The notes beneath the pieces were generated by a model, which was not told the DNA's origin, ran no database searches, and saw only the letters and a program-made list of their open reading frames with translations. From Owenia fusiformis (Eukaryota; Annelida; Polychaeta; Sabellida; Oweniidae), in contig CAIIXF020000010.1 in assembly GCA_903813345.2 (NCBI GenBank), positions 20,905,181-20,969,180 of the forward strand: a stretch of 64,000 bases of DNA, in the 5' to 3' direction. The translations under genes were made by a program, and so were the position numbers. Shown one piece after another: positions 22,601 to 37,600 of the stretch (the first letter of the stretch is position 1; every line of letters begins with the position of its first letter).

Positions 22601-25600
22601 CAAATTGAAATGTGTTCACATTTCAAGATTTTTAACATGAGATATGGGCCCACAAAACATTATTTAGGCGTACGGACTGTGAACCCAATATTTGTTTCCC
22701 TGGCACTGTCTACCTTTAATAACCAGAAAAGTCACCAGGGTACTAGCATTATAAAGATGACATATTGAGCGATCAGGTGAACAAATTGTGGAGACTAGTG
22801 CTGCATTTTTGAATCAATCCCAGGTATCAAGAACAAGAAAAAGAACAAAAAGCCTGTAGCGAAATTACATGGTAATGTTCAAAAAAACTCATCTGAGCGC
22901 ACTGTTCACTCACATAATTGTTTAGAAAGACATCATCACGGTGTATAACCCAAACGCTCCTACATGCATGACGGAGCGTTTCATTTACGTGGAAACGCTC
23001 CGGAGCGAAATAAAATGGCGGCTAATGAAGATTCCACTATGACCGTAAGTATTGTTCCTCTCGTTTCTCTTACATATCATATGTTATGGTGAAATATTAT
23101 GTACCATTCGATGAACAATACCGTGAGCAAAGATCTGATTTATTCAACTTCTGGTGGTAAACTGTTATTTGCTTGATCAAAGCTCCGTAGTGTAGATCGA
23201 ACGAATCTGAAGATGACGATTTGACCACAAATTACGAATTAAACTAGTATTTCTATGAAAACGTTAATCTTTCTGTTAAAGTAGTAGATCACAAACTAGT
23301 ATATTCTCATTTCCTAAAATCCCAGTCCAAATCCATTACTTTGTTCTCGAGAAATCCCTTGTTTTCCTCGAAACGCTCCGTCGATTTAGAACACAATTTT
23401 AGAAACGCTCTTACCATTTTGTTTTGATATAATTTTCAGATTATTAGAGAAGAGTTTCGAATCGAATCTATCTCTCAAAAACGTGTTGTACTTGTTAGGC
23501 AAATTGAAACATGTGAACCTGGTGGTGCTAAACGTGCAACTAGCTGATTTAAGCCTACATTAGATGATGTCATGCCTACATTTGTGCTAAATCATAAAAC
23601 TATAGAAAAAACGAAAATTTATATGTGAATTAATCTTTCTACTATTGATGCCAAGGGGTATAATAGATCTTTTCTTTCTCTTTCTGAAAAGAAAAGGCAA
23701 GCTATATATTCCCTAACTGATCTAGACTACCGGAGCGTTTCCAGTTCACTGTGTTAACCAGATCGGAGCGTTTCTTGAATATGAGAATGTCATCATTTTT
23801 AAGACTGGATTTTCGGTCATCAAATCACTATTACGATAATGTATGGTGCGTTGAAGCATTGGAATTTGACTAAACTATACGTTGGTGCTCTAATCTTAGC
23901 TCAACTAATCACATGTCTCGACAAAAGAGGTTTTGACCGGTAGAATGACAAATACGTTTTTGAATTTTGATAACTATACTGCTTCGTGCAGCTCTTCCTA
24001 ATTGCTTCAAACGTCAACAGCCAGCCAAGTACAACATGAATATCACACCCATCGAATGGTATACTCGAAATATGTAACTCATACCTCTTATTCCCATTAT
24101 TGGGGAAATCGTCAGACGGCTCATCATTCCCGCCAGTCAGTTTTCCTACTCCGGAGCGTTTCTTTGTTTAATTTCAGTAATGAAACGCTCCGTCGTGCAT
24201 GTAGGAGCGTTTGGGTTATACACCGTGATCATGGTTTATTGCAATCAAACTCCTGTGGTGCACTAGCAACAAGCTGGCGTAGTTGACATACACCGTTACC
24301 CGACAAATTTGACATATTGTAATTAGCGATGTAAGTGCGTTTGGATGAACTGCTTTTGTTGAAAACGTGTGAGCATATAATTTGCAGTCCTTATGCTCTT
24401 GTTCTTTTTCGTGATACCTAGGGGGAATACTAATTATGTATTATGCAATGCACTCGCCCACGGTTAGTTCAAAAATGCGGTCTTAATCTGAATATTAGGA
24501 ATGTACAGGGATACTTATGAAGAGAAGTTATAGCAAACATAGCAATACTTCTTGTATAAGTAGTAATAGTAGTAGCACAGGTCAACCCAGATTGGTGAAA
24601 GCAGAATTATTTTACCAGTTTAATCTTTTGTTATGTGTAAAAAGATTTTAAGCACACAATTCAATGAATAGTTGGTGATTTTATGCACTCTTGTGTTCAA
24701 TGTTAGCCTTTGAATTCTGGTTACCATTCAAAATTGGGTGATCATTCAAAATTTCATACAAGACCCTCACGATAAATAAAGTCATGGGCTTAAATCCTTA
24801 ATCAAAGGATTCTTTCAGGACAACCCCTAATAGTGGCATATAATTTTTTCATTATTGGAAATATCAAAATGCAATTAAATGCTTCTGAACTCCAGTCCAG
24901 ATGCATGCCATTGTTTTAATGTGGCCTGTCATTTACTGAAAGAAAGACTATTGTATCATCCAATTATCTGGACAAAGATGTTTGTGAGTGTCATAAAATA
25001 TACCAATTATCCTGACAAAAGAACATCTACAAAATGATACTCTAATTTCAGCAAACAATCAACATTATGGTTGAAATTCAGCCAACTAATTAAGAAAAAC
25101 TATAATAATTTCCAAGAATTTGTATACAACTTATTTCCTGACAAAACATAAGACAACTAATTAATAATAAATTAGTACTGGGCTCACATGGTGAGAGTGC
25201 ATTCTTAAGACATTATTGTTTACCTATATACACTTAATACCCTAATGTCTGCAACCTTTTTTTATAACAAGTTGCAAGGAGGGTGTCATTTGGACATTAA
25301 GTTGAATGTAAAATTCCAAGCAAATATTAAAAGCAGAATCAGATCTCATGGGATTGACAAAATTGCAAGCAATATGTACAATTGATCTTCCAATGTGCTC
25401 CCATGGGCTTTGAAGGCCCATGGTGTTCCTTACAAGCTCAAATATAATACACTGTATCTCCAAAAAGATCCATGATATGTTATCAATTGGTGAAGATATT
25501 TAAAATTCAAAGTGCAAAAATAGACGGAAATGTTTAAATTCTCCCAAATAATAAGAATTGGTAACCATTCTTACAAACAATGATTGCATTATTGTAAAAA

Positions 25601-28600
25601 TCTTTAGTTTTTCTCAAATAAAGTATATACAGTGTACTTGGGCCGATATTTTTAGAAAATAGATATGACAAGGAATGATATGAGCCCAAAATATTCTAAA
25701 ATTGAAACAATTTTCAACAAGATGAAGCTCCAAAGTAGCCAAAGTAATAGACGTTTCCGATAAATCGTGCCATCTTTCGATCCATCAGAGAAACTATAAC
25801 TTATTGGCTAGATTGATGATGTCATTGGTTGTAGGTAGCAAACTGCCCATTCAAAAATGGTATTAACTTTTTGCTAATTTTATAAAAGTACAACCTATGA
25901 CATCATCAATCTAGCCAATATATTGTGGTTTCTCTGATGGATCAAAAGATGGCACAATTTATCGTCTACTGCTAGATCTGATTCTGCCTTTAATATACTT
26001 AATACTTTTGGATTGATTACATAAAAACTAAAAAGTTATACTTCAACAACCAATAGCCATTTTGAATTTTTCCCACACATTTTGCCAAAACTCGTAGACA
26101 TTATTTTTAACATATAAAATAAGGTACATGTAGTAAACTGATGTGAAACTTGTTGAGTTACATAACCAGAAAGAACTGAAAACCTGATCTTTCTGCAATA
26201 ATAAAAATGGCCACAATTTTGAAACGAGGTGAGCCACCTTCTGCGAGTGTTCCGTTCCATGGCACTGGGTTTGTTTATACTACTACAAAATAAAACTGAT
26301 CTTTTCAGTACTAAAAATGGTGGCCTTATCCTTTGCCATTTAGCATGCACCTGTATGCTACACCCTTTTTGTCTGTTTGCACCCTTTTGCAGTATCAGGC
26401 ATCATTTTACAATGCTAAGACTTACTTTAATGTCCTGCATAATTCAATTTGTTCAATTTGCACCCTTTTGCAGATAATTCTAGATTGTTAAGACTCACCT
26501 GCAATGTCCTGCATAATTCAATTTGCACCCTTTTGCAGATAATTCTACAATGTTAAGACTCACCTGCAATGTCCTGCATAATTCAATTTGCACCCTTTTG
26601 CAGATAATTCTAGATTGTTAAGACTCACCTGCAATGTCCTGCATAATTCAATTTGCACCCTTTTGCAGATAATTCTACAATGTTAAGACTCACATGCAAT
26701 GTCCTGCATAATTCAATTTGCACCCTTTTGCAGATAATTCTACATTGTTAAGACTCACCTGCAATGTCCTGCATAATTCAATTTGCACCCTTTTGCAGAT
26801 AATTCTAGATTGTTAAGACTCACCTGCAATGTCCTGCATAATTCAATTTGCACCCTTTTACAGATAATTCTAGATTGTTAAGACTCACCTGCAATGTCCT
26901 GCATAATTCAATTTGCCCCCTTTTGCAGATAATTCTACATTGTTAAGACTCACCTGCAATGTCCTGCATAATTCAATTTGCCCCCTTTTGCAGATAATTC
27001 TACATTGTTAAGACTCACCTGCAATGTCCTGCATAATTCCAATTGTTCATTTTGCACCCTTTTGGGGATAATTCTACAATGGTAAGACTTACCTGCACTG
27101 GCCTGCATAATTCAAATTGGTCAATGTACACCCTTTTCCAGAAAATCCTATAATGTCTAACCTTACCTTCAATGTACTGCATAATTCCTCTATTTGTGTC
27201 TGCTTGTCATTCTGGCAGGTCTGGTTAAAGGCCTCTGATACATCAATGAATTCCTCATCAACTGACCTACAAAATGATACAAATTGATAGAGTAAAGCCT
27301 ATCTAATCAGAACAACACTGGGACAGGCCAAAAGTGTTTGGATTAGCAGGTCATATTTCAAGGTTTCTTCATATGTGAGTCAATGGGAGACACAAAAATT
27401 GGGACCAATAACATTTTCACAAATGAGAAATGCTTGGATTAGAGAGTTGTTTGGATATACATGTTTAACTGTTTACTTTATGGTGCTCATTTCACCATTT
27501 GAGAGATTTAAACATATCACTTGTATGAAGACAAAAGTGACCTACTGTGATCCAATGATAGACTGGAACTGTTCGAGTGTGTTCACCAATACACTGTTTG
27601 AGCCCTTCAACTTCTTTGGGCTGAAAGAAATAATAATCATATATCAAAGAAGTTATAAAGCATAAAATTGATGATTAATCAGTAATCTTATACATGAGCT
27701 CATTACACTGTGTAGTTAGACACAAACCAGAACAAAATAATGCATTAACATGCAAAATGTCACCAGCTGCCATTTCTTACATATGCCAACATAGGCTTCG
27801 TCATCAAGCTTTTTTTCTTTTTCGAAGTTATTTTTACTTCCCAACTCAATGTCATGGCTAGCAATATAAGCTATTAGGCCTCCAATATTCAAGGTGAACT
27901 TAACCTCATGTCTACCAGTAGATGCTATATTTAACGAAAGTAAATATTCCTAAAATGTAAGAACTTAATGTGTTAAATAAAAGATAAAAATCAAATATCC
28001 AGTATCTCAATTCTACCATGGATTGTTTCATGGTATATATGACATATTTGCCATAGTTATAAAAGACATATCAGTGTCATAAACTGATATTCCAAACGCA
28101 AGTATTTAAGACTTCAATGTTCATGTTCTACATTGTCAATAAGCAAGTTAAATACCTCTTTGACTTGGCTTTAAAGATATTTCCTAGTCTTCCTAAGATG
28201 CCCTGGAGCATGGCTGTGTGTAGAATAGCTAGCTCTTTGAATTGGTCGGAAGACAAAAAACTCTTGCTGCATGAGGACATTGTGAGGTCACCCAACCTGG
28301 AAAATGATAACATTGTTATACATGTTATATACATATTCAGCAACGATCACATTTGCGGAATGAATACAAACCAATATGAGTAACTGGCTTATTCAATTCA
28401 TAATGGCTGATGAATATATTGAGGGGGGTAATGGATCCGTAATTTCTCAAAACAATTCCAAAAAATTAAAAAGAGCAATTGGTTGCATTTATTACAGATG
28501 TGAAGACCGACCGCTGAAAATGCCATCCACAAAAAGGTTGGAGACTACAAGATTAAAATATATTGTATACGTTACATTTATTACAGACGCGAACACCTAA

Positions 28601-31600
28601 CGCCGAATGCCATACACAAAAAGGTTGGAGACTACAAGATTAAAATATATCGTATACGTTACATTTCTTACAGACGCGAACACCTACCGCCGAATGCCAT
28701 CCACAAAAAGGTTAGAGAATAAAAGATTAATATATATCGTTTGTAACAACTCCTGGTGGTGACACAATAAGTGTGCATAATGGTTTGTATGAAAACTGGA
28801 GCAAAACATTAGTTAAGCATTAACCACTGTTAGATATACATTGCAGTTGTTGCCTAGGTATCACTTCTACCTAAGATGGTTGTCATAGTGACACTCCCAT
28901 GTAATGTACATTATACTGAACTCACTTTTCTGAATCTGCAAGCAACAAGCTATCGATCAAAACATCAGCAATGGTTGCTATGGTATCACTGCTATAAGCT
29001 TGTGATGCGCAAACCAAGGGCAGGTAGTCTAACAGTAATTTCCACTTAGATATTGGATAAGTCTCTGATGTAATACTGAACATCTGAAAAGAGAATGACA
29101 AAGTTACATATCTTTTAAATAAAAATCAGAGTGTATATTTAAATAAAGCATAGCCATATACCATCAATGGGAGTATAACTAATTCATAGTTATGAGCAAT
29201 TATTTTTCTATGTCTGACACCACAGAAAATTGCAATTTTTTCCCACAAGTTGCGCTAGAGATTTGCTAAAGTTGCAATGCTAAAAACTAAAAGCTGCAAA
29301 AAGTTGAGTCAGATTATTGTGGAATTTAGGATAGATATCGACTAGAAAACTGGCTGAAGAGTAAAAGACGCAGTAAGTTTCATCATTAAGTGCATCTAGT
29401 ACAGAAAGATGGGAGAAGTTGTCTGGATGCAGCCGATGCAGTTTTCTCTGATCTAAGCTATTAGGCGAGTAGGCCAAGAAAATAAATTATGAATTTAATA
29501 GTTAGACTGACCCTATGGGAAAACTTGGAGTTTACTTACATTTCTATCCCAAGTGGCTGAATTCTCCGTTTCAATGAAACTTTTGCTAACAAAATATTCA
29601 ATCAAGTTCTGGAGTGATGTCACAATGCTTGGCTCAGTTACATCACAATGAAGAAGCAATGCTTTCATTTTCTGCATGTACAGCATATCCTGGAAGATAT
29701 ATAGAAAATTAAAATTTTTGAATAATTACTTTATTAGTTTCCACACTACACATATACGAAAAAATCATGACCAGGAAGACATTTAATCATTTAGTGAGCA
29801 TTTTAAAAAGTAAGGTATTTTTGATAAAAACAGCATTTTTTAAGTTTCACAGGAATCTCATCACAAAAACTTTTGGGCAGTTTCAGATTGGGGTGCTTAT
29901 CTATATGTGTATATCAGGTAGTAATCAATGCATTCAAAACAAAGTTACCAGAATATGGAGACATGTTTTATCCTGAGACTTTGATGCTTCTTCATAAATA
30001 TTCCTCCACATGTTTACATCGAGACATGGAAACACACCACTCAAATCATAATGGGCAGTAGCAGATACACGCTCAACATCTCCAGAAGTCATGTCATATT
30101 TAGTGTACTGCTTCAATAAAAGATGGAGCTCTACCCAAGTGTAACTGAGCAGCAATGCAGAAGTTGTGTCTTGCGAAAACTGAAAATTGGTTTATTAAAA
30201 ACAGAGGTCATGAGATTGACAGAATGGTAGCATGAATCAAGTAAGAACAAGGCATTAACATGACAAAATGTTACCACCTAGTTGAAGCAAGATAAAAAAG
30301 ACCTATTTGACCTTGAGGAGGTCATTAAGGTCAAATCTATTTTGACATTGAGAATGTAATTTAAGGATCAAATCTATAGTCAGATTTGAAATGTTGAGAA
30401 CTTGTAGATGATTTTGAAAAAAAATTGGTTAATTTGAAGCAAGTTGAAAAAATACCCTTTTGACCTTTTTCGACCTTAAGAAGGTCATTGAAGGTCAAAT
30501 CTTAAATATAAAGTCATATTTGAACTTCTGAAAACATGTAGATGACTTTGAAAACAATTGATGTCATTCTATACAGTATTTGTTAAATTATTGGAAGTTG
30601 CAAGAATTTGTTACAGATGCCAACCGCCAACTGCCATAAAAACGGAGACCATAACATGACATAAAATGACATCATGTCTGAGATTAACTCATAAAATACT
30701 AGATTAACAAGGCATTTATATGACGAAGTGTCACCACCAGTTATTGGAAGTTGTGAAAGTTACGAACACCACAATCCACAAACGCTGACCCTCAAATACC
30801 ATCCACAAAAAATTTAGAGACTATACCAATACGTCACCACTTCTGGGAATAAATTACACTTACATTCCTTTGTTGTGACACATACTTCAGCATTGGTTCT
30901 ATGACATCACTCATAGTCTGACCCATCAGCTGATTGACCTTGTCACGTGTGACAGATGTGACAGCATAATCTGCCACTCTGATGTGCATCAGGAATGTGC
31001 TGATGAGCTGCGACACACAGAACAATTGTCTGGATGTGGCACCTGGGAAAATTCAAATCAACAATTATTTCGAGAATTCCTTTTCTGTTAGAAAGTTCAG
31101 GTTTGACTACTAATTGCTGCAAATGTGAAATTTCTAAGTCTAAGGCAAGGGTATTCGCTAGAATCTAGACATTTTGATTTCTTCCACTTAAAACTCTCAA
31201 ATATGAATCTTTGAACAAATAACCTAAGACCCTGGAGTTAGTGTTAGAACTTCGGTCCAAATACTCTATTCTAAAAGCTCAAGCAGGTGTGTACCACCTA
31301 CTTTGTCTACTTCTACAGATTTAGAGTATACAAAATACGTTTGATCTAATTGTTGTTGATTCATTTGTTGGACTTCCATGTTGTTCGATCATGCACTTAC
31401 CTAAGTTAGTTTGATAGTTTGAGGTAAAGTCAGAAATGAACATGCTCCATATATCTACAACTGAGCCCTGTGGTAACTGCTCTGTACAGGCTCCAAATCT
31501 GAAATATGAGAAAGTATGTGACTTAAAGTAAAACATCAGGGAAATATATCTGAAAATACAATTGAGATATATTAACAAGAAGACAAATACTAAGAAAATG

Positions 31601-34600
31601 GCAACCCAAGCTCAACATTAACAAAATCAGGTATAAATTCTTAGGTCAAAGGCCCTGGTGTGTAAATGTGGCTAGATAAAGTAGATTTGGTCCCTTTCTC
31701 CATTGCATTACATAGTGAAGTAATGATAATTCTTCCTTTGAGATCATAGTCAATAGCCATACACAGTATGAGGCATATAGGAAGGATACCAAAATCCCTA
31801 TAACTCACTCGTCCAGTACAGTTGAGCTGAACACATTGCAGCAGACAGAGGTCATTGAACTGAAGTTATGTAGAATCTTGGTCAATAGGCGAGGAATCTG
31901 TCTCATTCTCAGATAGAGGCTGATGATGTCACACTGAAGTCTTTCACTGGCTCCGATAACCTTTGGATCAGACTGAAAACATTAAAGCTTCTATTGTGGT
32001 TAGGCTACTTTAAAAATAAAATATAAATGATAATGGCTGAAGTAATTCAACCTCAGTGAGCGAGACTGGGACCATAATCAGTCAACTACAAGTCAACTGC
32101 TCTATCACTGAGCTATGGAGAAAACTGGTTTGACACATTTTAAGAATTTAATTGAAGTGCATCATAAGAGGGAATTCTTGGAAATGTTGGTTTATCAGAA
32201 AACTTGACATTCTAGTTGCTTGTAAAGTTGTCAAATGAGACCCCCCTGGAATGTTTTTGAAAACGAAATCCCCATTGGCAAAAGATGGCTATGGGCCTGT
32301 GTACAATTGTATTTGGATGGATTTTGTAGGAAATATTTTACTGACCTGTTCAGTTGTAAAGAGTTGCTCCCACAGTTTCTCTATCTGAGGTTCTATGAAG
32401 CTAGAGTTGATCTGAAGCAGAACACCTAAACAGGTGTACCATGTTCCATCTCTGAAACACAAAAATTGTTTAGGTACAGAAAAAACTTCTGATCAAAATG
32501 AGAGATATTCTCAACAGAAATGAGCTTAATAGACTATGTGGGTAGTATTGAATAATAAGAATATTGATTGAAATACATGATTCAATGTAGCCAGGTACAG
32601 TGTATTATCCTACACTTAGTGTACTAAATGTATAATAACATTAAAAAATAAATTTGATATTTATGGGCAAAATGAATATGCGGAGGATATTGTGACGATA
32701 TACTCCGCTTGTTGATTTCCCGCCAAATTGACTCTATTTGGCATGAAATTCATTTTGCAATGATATTATACATTTAGTACACTCCTTGTAAGTGTAGGAT
32801 AATAAGACCATCCTATGATTTTTTTCAGAATATCATTTTAATCTACTCGGTGATATTGATCGCTTCGCTCGCTCTCTCGTGCAGATATCAATATCACCTC
32901 GTAGATAAAAATGATATTCCTCAAAATCATAGGATATCCTATAATTACTACAAGTGATTATCAACAAAAAACATGATACCAAATTTATTTCTTGATCATA
33001 AAAATTATCAATTTAATCTTCAAAACCTTTCAAATTACCTCTCTGACTGGTTTAACAATAATGTCACCAAACTTCGATACCACTTCAACTGTTCTTGTCC
33101 CGTGGTATTATCATATGCAGCACTGAAGGAGTCTCCTTTTAGGACCTCTTGTAATATTCCCAATAACCCAGCATTTTGAGAATACACATCAATCTCAAAT
33201 GTTGAAGATTCTATGGAGCCTTCCTTCTGAGATACTTCCATATCCTTTTCTTGTTTGACAGGTATGGAAATGGACCCCTCGGGCTCTATATGAATCAGCT
33301 TACACAAACGGCGAAGCATTTTGAATGATAGCTGAGGATCTTCAAGCCTGTAAGATATGACATGAATATTAGACACAAATATATCTAAGAACAGGAGTCG
33401 AAATACTGATCAATGTAAGTTCCAATGAGCAGTGCATGATACATTCAGAAAATGTTGTCTCACTATTTATCTTTACTTATAGATTAAAGTTCAAAATAAA
33501 ATTAACAAGTCATTTTACAATTTCTTTCAAAATGGTATACTGGAAAAGTGTTACATCGAAATATTTGGACGACTTCTGCATCACTTATTTAATATTAAAA
33601 CATACATGTAATATAGCTATTGCATTTCCAACAGCGTATTATCGCAATTACCTCATAGAGAGAAACCCCTGATATAGAATATGTAGGCCCCGCACAACAT
33701 TTGTATTCAGTCCATTGTTTACCTTCTCAAGTAGATGAACAATGTTATTGGGAAGCTGTGACTTTGACTCCTTTGCATAAAACACATCAAGGTACAATGT
33801 GTATGTGCTTGCCATATCTCTGAAAATATGTAATTGTATTAAAGTAAAGAGCTTCAATATTTATCAATTGTGAATTATATATAGAATAGGATGTTTTGAA
33901 TGGATTGTTATGAATTCTATTTTAGGCTTAATACAGATGATGATATGTCTATAAAAGTTATATACTTTTACAAGGTATTTTGCAATGTATCAGCTAGCAT
34001 AATACTCGTAGTAACCCTCTCCATATAGTTTTTGATGGTATCAATGTTTGGTAAACCAGAGTGATGCCTACTTGCTATATTCACACGTTACTAACTCACC
34101 AGTGTAGTGTGAGACTCACAATCATTGATATTCAAAAATTCAAACTAACAGTTTTGCGGGGCGTTTTGATTTCGATATGCCCCGGTGAGTTAGTACCGGG
34201 TGATATTGTACCTACTTGCTAAAGAGACCTTGGAAAATATAAGACTTCAGTTTCTTAGATGCGCTTGTTTCCTCTTGAGATTCTTGCTCTAGTAGACACA
34301 AGAGAAGTTTATCCACAATGTGAGTATATACCTGAAATACATAAATGGGATTGATCAAAAACAACCTCTTTAAATCCGAATCTTTCTGGCCCATTTTGTA
34401 TGATGTCATAAATAACTTATTTTTTCTGATAGATGTTAAAGAATTATTAAGAAACTATGATATTACATACCTGTTTTGAGGAATGATGAAACTTTTGCAG
34501 TGACTTCAATTTTTCTAAAACTTTTTCTTGGCACAAAATTAATTTTGTTCTAGTTTCTTGGTTAGATGTTTTGATTCTCATGATCTTGTTTAACAAGGTT

Positions 34601-37600
34601 ATCTGAAACAAATGCAAGCAGAAAGGAAATGTACACTAAATGCTACAGCAAAACAATCTAACATTTTTACTATTCAACCCCTGATATTCAATTACATGTA
34701 CAATAATTGCTAAATAGCTTTAAACAAGTAACGATGGAATCTTTTGGTTTGAGAAAAAATCCAAATTTACAGTATTTGGTAAGTTGAATTTTATTGTTCC
34801 AATATTTGTTCAATCCCTAGAAACTGCTAGCTTTCAACAAAATTTTGCAAAAAAAGTAAATTCCATTCTATTCTCAGATCAGGTAACTGTTGTTATAATT
34901 ATGCTGCATTATGCTAAAAATCTGGAATGTGTAAAGATTACAAGCATTTACCTACCACTGATTCATATTTGGAGAACAAGGAGTTATTTAAGACTGTGTT
35001 GGACAGGGCTGCAGCGGTAAAGTCCACCAGTGTATCAATCACCTTTGGGCAATCTTGGAACACATCAAAGCTCTCTATAACCACCTACAGAAATATACAG
35101 AACAGTATATAGTTGTACTCTCTATCAAACATATACAATGTGATGAGGTAAGGCAAGGTAGAACTAAAAATATGGCATTTTCATTTAGTAGAAAATCCCA
35201 ATGAAATGAAAAAACAGATCTGAAAATTGATGGATTTTTAATTTGGCATATTTTTTAATCTAGCCTATTTCATGTACAGTAAAACCTGTCTAAGTAAGTG
35301 GAACATTCTGGTACCCCCCAAAAGTGTTCAACTTGGGAGGTGTTCCACTTTAAGGCTCATTTAACATCAAGTCAGTTAGTCTTGAAGATTCTGAAAAGTG
35401 TTCCACTAACAGAGGTGTTCCATATTTAGAGGTGTTCCAATTTACAGGTTTCACTGTATGCTGTATGATTGCATGCATCATTCAGTCTTTGGAGGGGAGG
35501 GCCAGTTTATGTACAGTACAGGGTGTTTAATTTGTATGCACCTCCCTCTAAAATCATATTTGTAGCAATTGCAACCCTTACATGTAATATATTATTCTGT
35601 TCCTCATAGAAAGTTACATAAATTGCAAAGTTTCAGAATCCAGGGGTGTCCTTGAAAAAACATTCAATGTATCAAAGTATGAGAGAACGAGGTAGCTTAG
35701 AGGAAATTTCTGGTCATAGTGAGGGCAATTTTAAGGAAAATTTAGTTTTCGTATTGCACATTTTTAGCAGTTGTCACCATGGCAGAGTTCACATGCCTGT
35801 GACAGTTATTCACAAAATATATAGACAGAATTCGTGCAGTGGCTTATAGGGAGGCCAGGGACGATGGTTCCACCTTTATCACCAAAAATGTGTAACAGAC
35901 AAAGTGAACAGATCATCGGACTGGGTTCAAAAATGCTTATAAATTACACTGTACCCGCAACTTGCATTGTATCTTTTTTTCAGGGATACACCTTGATTTT
36001 GAAACTTTGCAATCTTAAGTAACTTTTCTTAATAAAAATGATAGATAACATGATCGGGTGGCAATGCTACATGTATGAGTTTAGAAGGGGGTGCATACAT
36101 ATGAAACTCCCTGTATTTGACTTACCTGACAAAACTCTGATTTTATCCTGACACCCTTATGTCCTTCTGAATTGGTCTGGGAACTGTGCAGCATTGATAC
36201 AAGGCATATCCATATAGATTGGATATCTTCCTGTGCTAAAGTGCTGCTACAAACAATGAATGAGATACATAAAGTAGAATACATAAAATATGCCCAATTT
36301 TAAGACTCAAATATCAATCGGTACATGTAACTTAATATCTTAAAAGTTTGGCTTCACATCTCTAAAAATAAGAACTTTACTACAAATATTGAACTGCAGA
36401 CCCTCATCCAGCCAATAATATTGCACATAAACTCATTATAGGATGGGGTCTGGGTATAATACCTGTGGACAATAAATATACATAGGTTGTACCTGTGATC
36501 AATAAATTACATGCATGTGTCCAAACAAATGTGATCAATATAAATGTATCTTATTAATATCAAACCTTTTCTTTTTCAGCTTTGATTTAGTGAGAGTATC
36601 ACACAACCAATCAATTAATCGCTGCTCCTTATTTGGCATATTTACGTCAGGAGTCGTCAAAACATACTTGGCAATTTGAAGCTTCTCAGTCACAGAGTAC
36701 TCCTGGCCCTGTAGGACTTGGTATAAATCTGAAAATAAGAATGATGATAGACTTACTGTATCAGACCTGCCAACTTAGAGTCCATTACAGAAGTCTTCCT
36801 TAAAATGTTTATTTTTTAGTATAACTACATGTACATTAGTGACAAATGTACCATTTCCTAAAACTACCATTGTTTTTGATATCTCTTAAATTTGTATACA
36901 TATACAATTTGTATACATATACAAACAAACAAACAATAAACATTGTGTCAAGGTAAATACGGGATTATAACCACCTCCAAGACCACATGGTTATCAAGTC
37001 AAATGTGTCATCAAACAAAAGGATCCAAAATGGCAGTGCCTAGTACAGTTTTGAATGTTTTCCGTATTAAATCAGAGACATTTTTATATGTCTGATTAAA
37101 TCATAATTAGGAAGTGAATATCACACATTGAGGACTACAACTATAAATATCAGTTGTTCTTGAGAAATCCTATCTTGCCGATGGAATAAGTATAACAACC
37201 CTGGATAGCAAGTTGCTATTTCAGCCCAGTCTTTATAGCTGCAGTTGGTTTAGCACTGAAGGAAGTCTTTGGATCTTACGGTCATGGGACATTATATTGG
37301 TGTCAGCATTGAGTCAGGTGAAACCCCATGGTTGTATCCTTTGCGCCCGTGTGTGTATGGTAAATCACTGCTAGGAGGCTGACAACAAGATCGCAAATGT
37401 CGCTCCTTATATTTCTAATGTCCCTCTATATATTTTAAAATTCGCCAGATACATAAATCATTAATTAAAATGTGACTGGCTGGGCTCCTTGATGAGATAT
37501 TGCATGATTACGTCTAAAATTAAAACAAATGGCTCCAAGAAAAATGGCAATATTCGAAAACTGGACAAAACGTCATTAAGGTGCTATGGAAGTTAACAGG

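Larger units (their letters stand above)
22801..24480. mobile_element. Outer TIR element (~1.7 kb) that contains a second element
   Basis: The left 'ctgcatttttgaa' and 'caggtatcaagaacaagaaa' are matched in reverse on the right by 'ttcttgttctttttcgtgatac'-type sequence (about 24396-24420) and 'ttcaaaaatgcgg' (24468-24480). The inner GGAGCG element at 22936-24228 sits between these arms, so the outer pair is the older insertion. Confidence 0.55.
18315..27166 (-). other. URB2: URB2 intron 17 (8.9 kb), host of a nested gene
   Basis: The largest URB2 intron. From low to high coordinates it contains a purine-rich segment of repeated 'ttttggacaaaggaagagt' (about 18680-18870), the somatomedin-B gene (19215-22109), nested TIR elements (22801-24480), unique AT-rich DNA with the small palindrome at 25401, a foldback (25748-25969) and the 65 bp splice-donor minisatellite (26390-27160). 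No URB2 exon is needed inside it, because exons 17 and 18 join in frame. Confidence 0.8.

Noticed and set aside
26390-27160. CRISPR-like regular repeat
   Set aside because: The whole 65 bp unit is repeated with no unique spacers, it is derived from a splice junction, and the genome is eukaryotic.
27560-27640. Possible URB2 exon reading PKEVEGLKQCIGEHTRT on the minus strand
   Set aside because: A good acceptor is present, but no donor gives the required phase. Exons 16 and 17 already join in frame (AG plus G gives Arg) without it.
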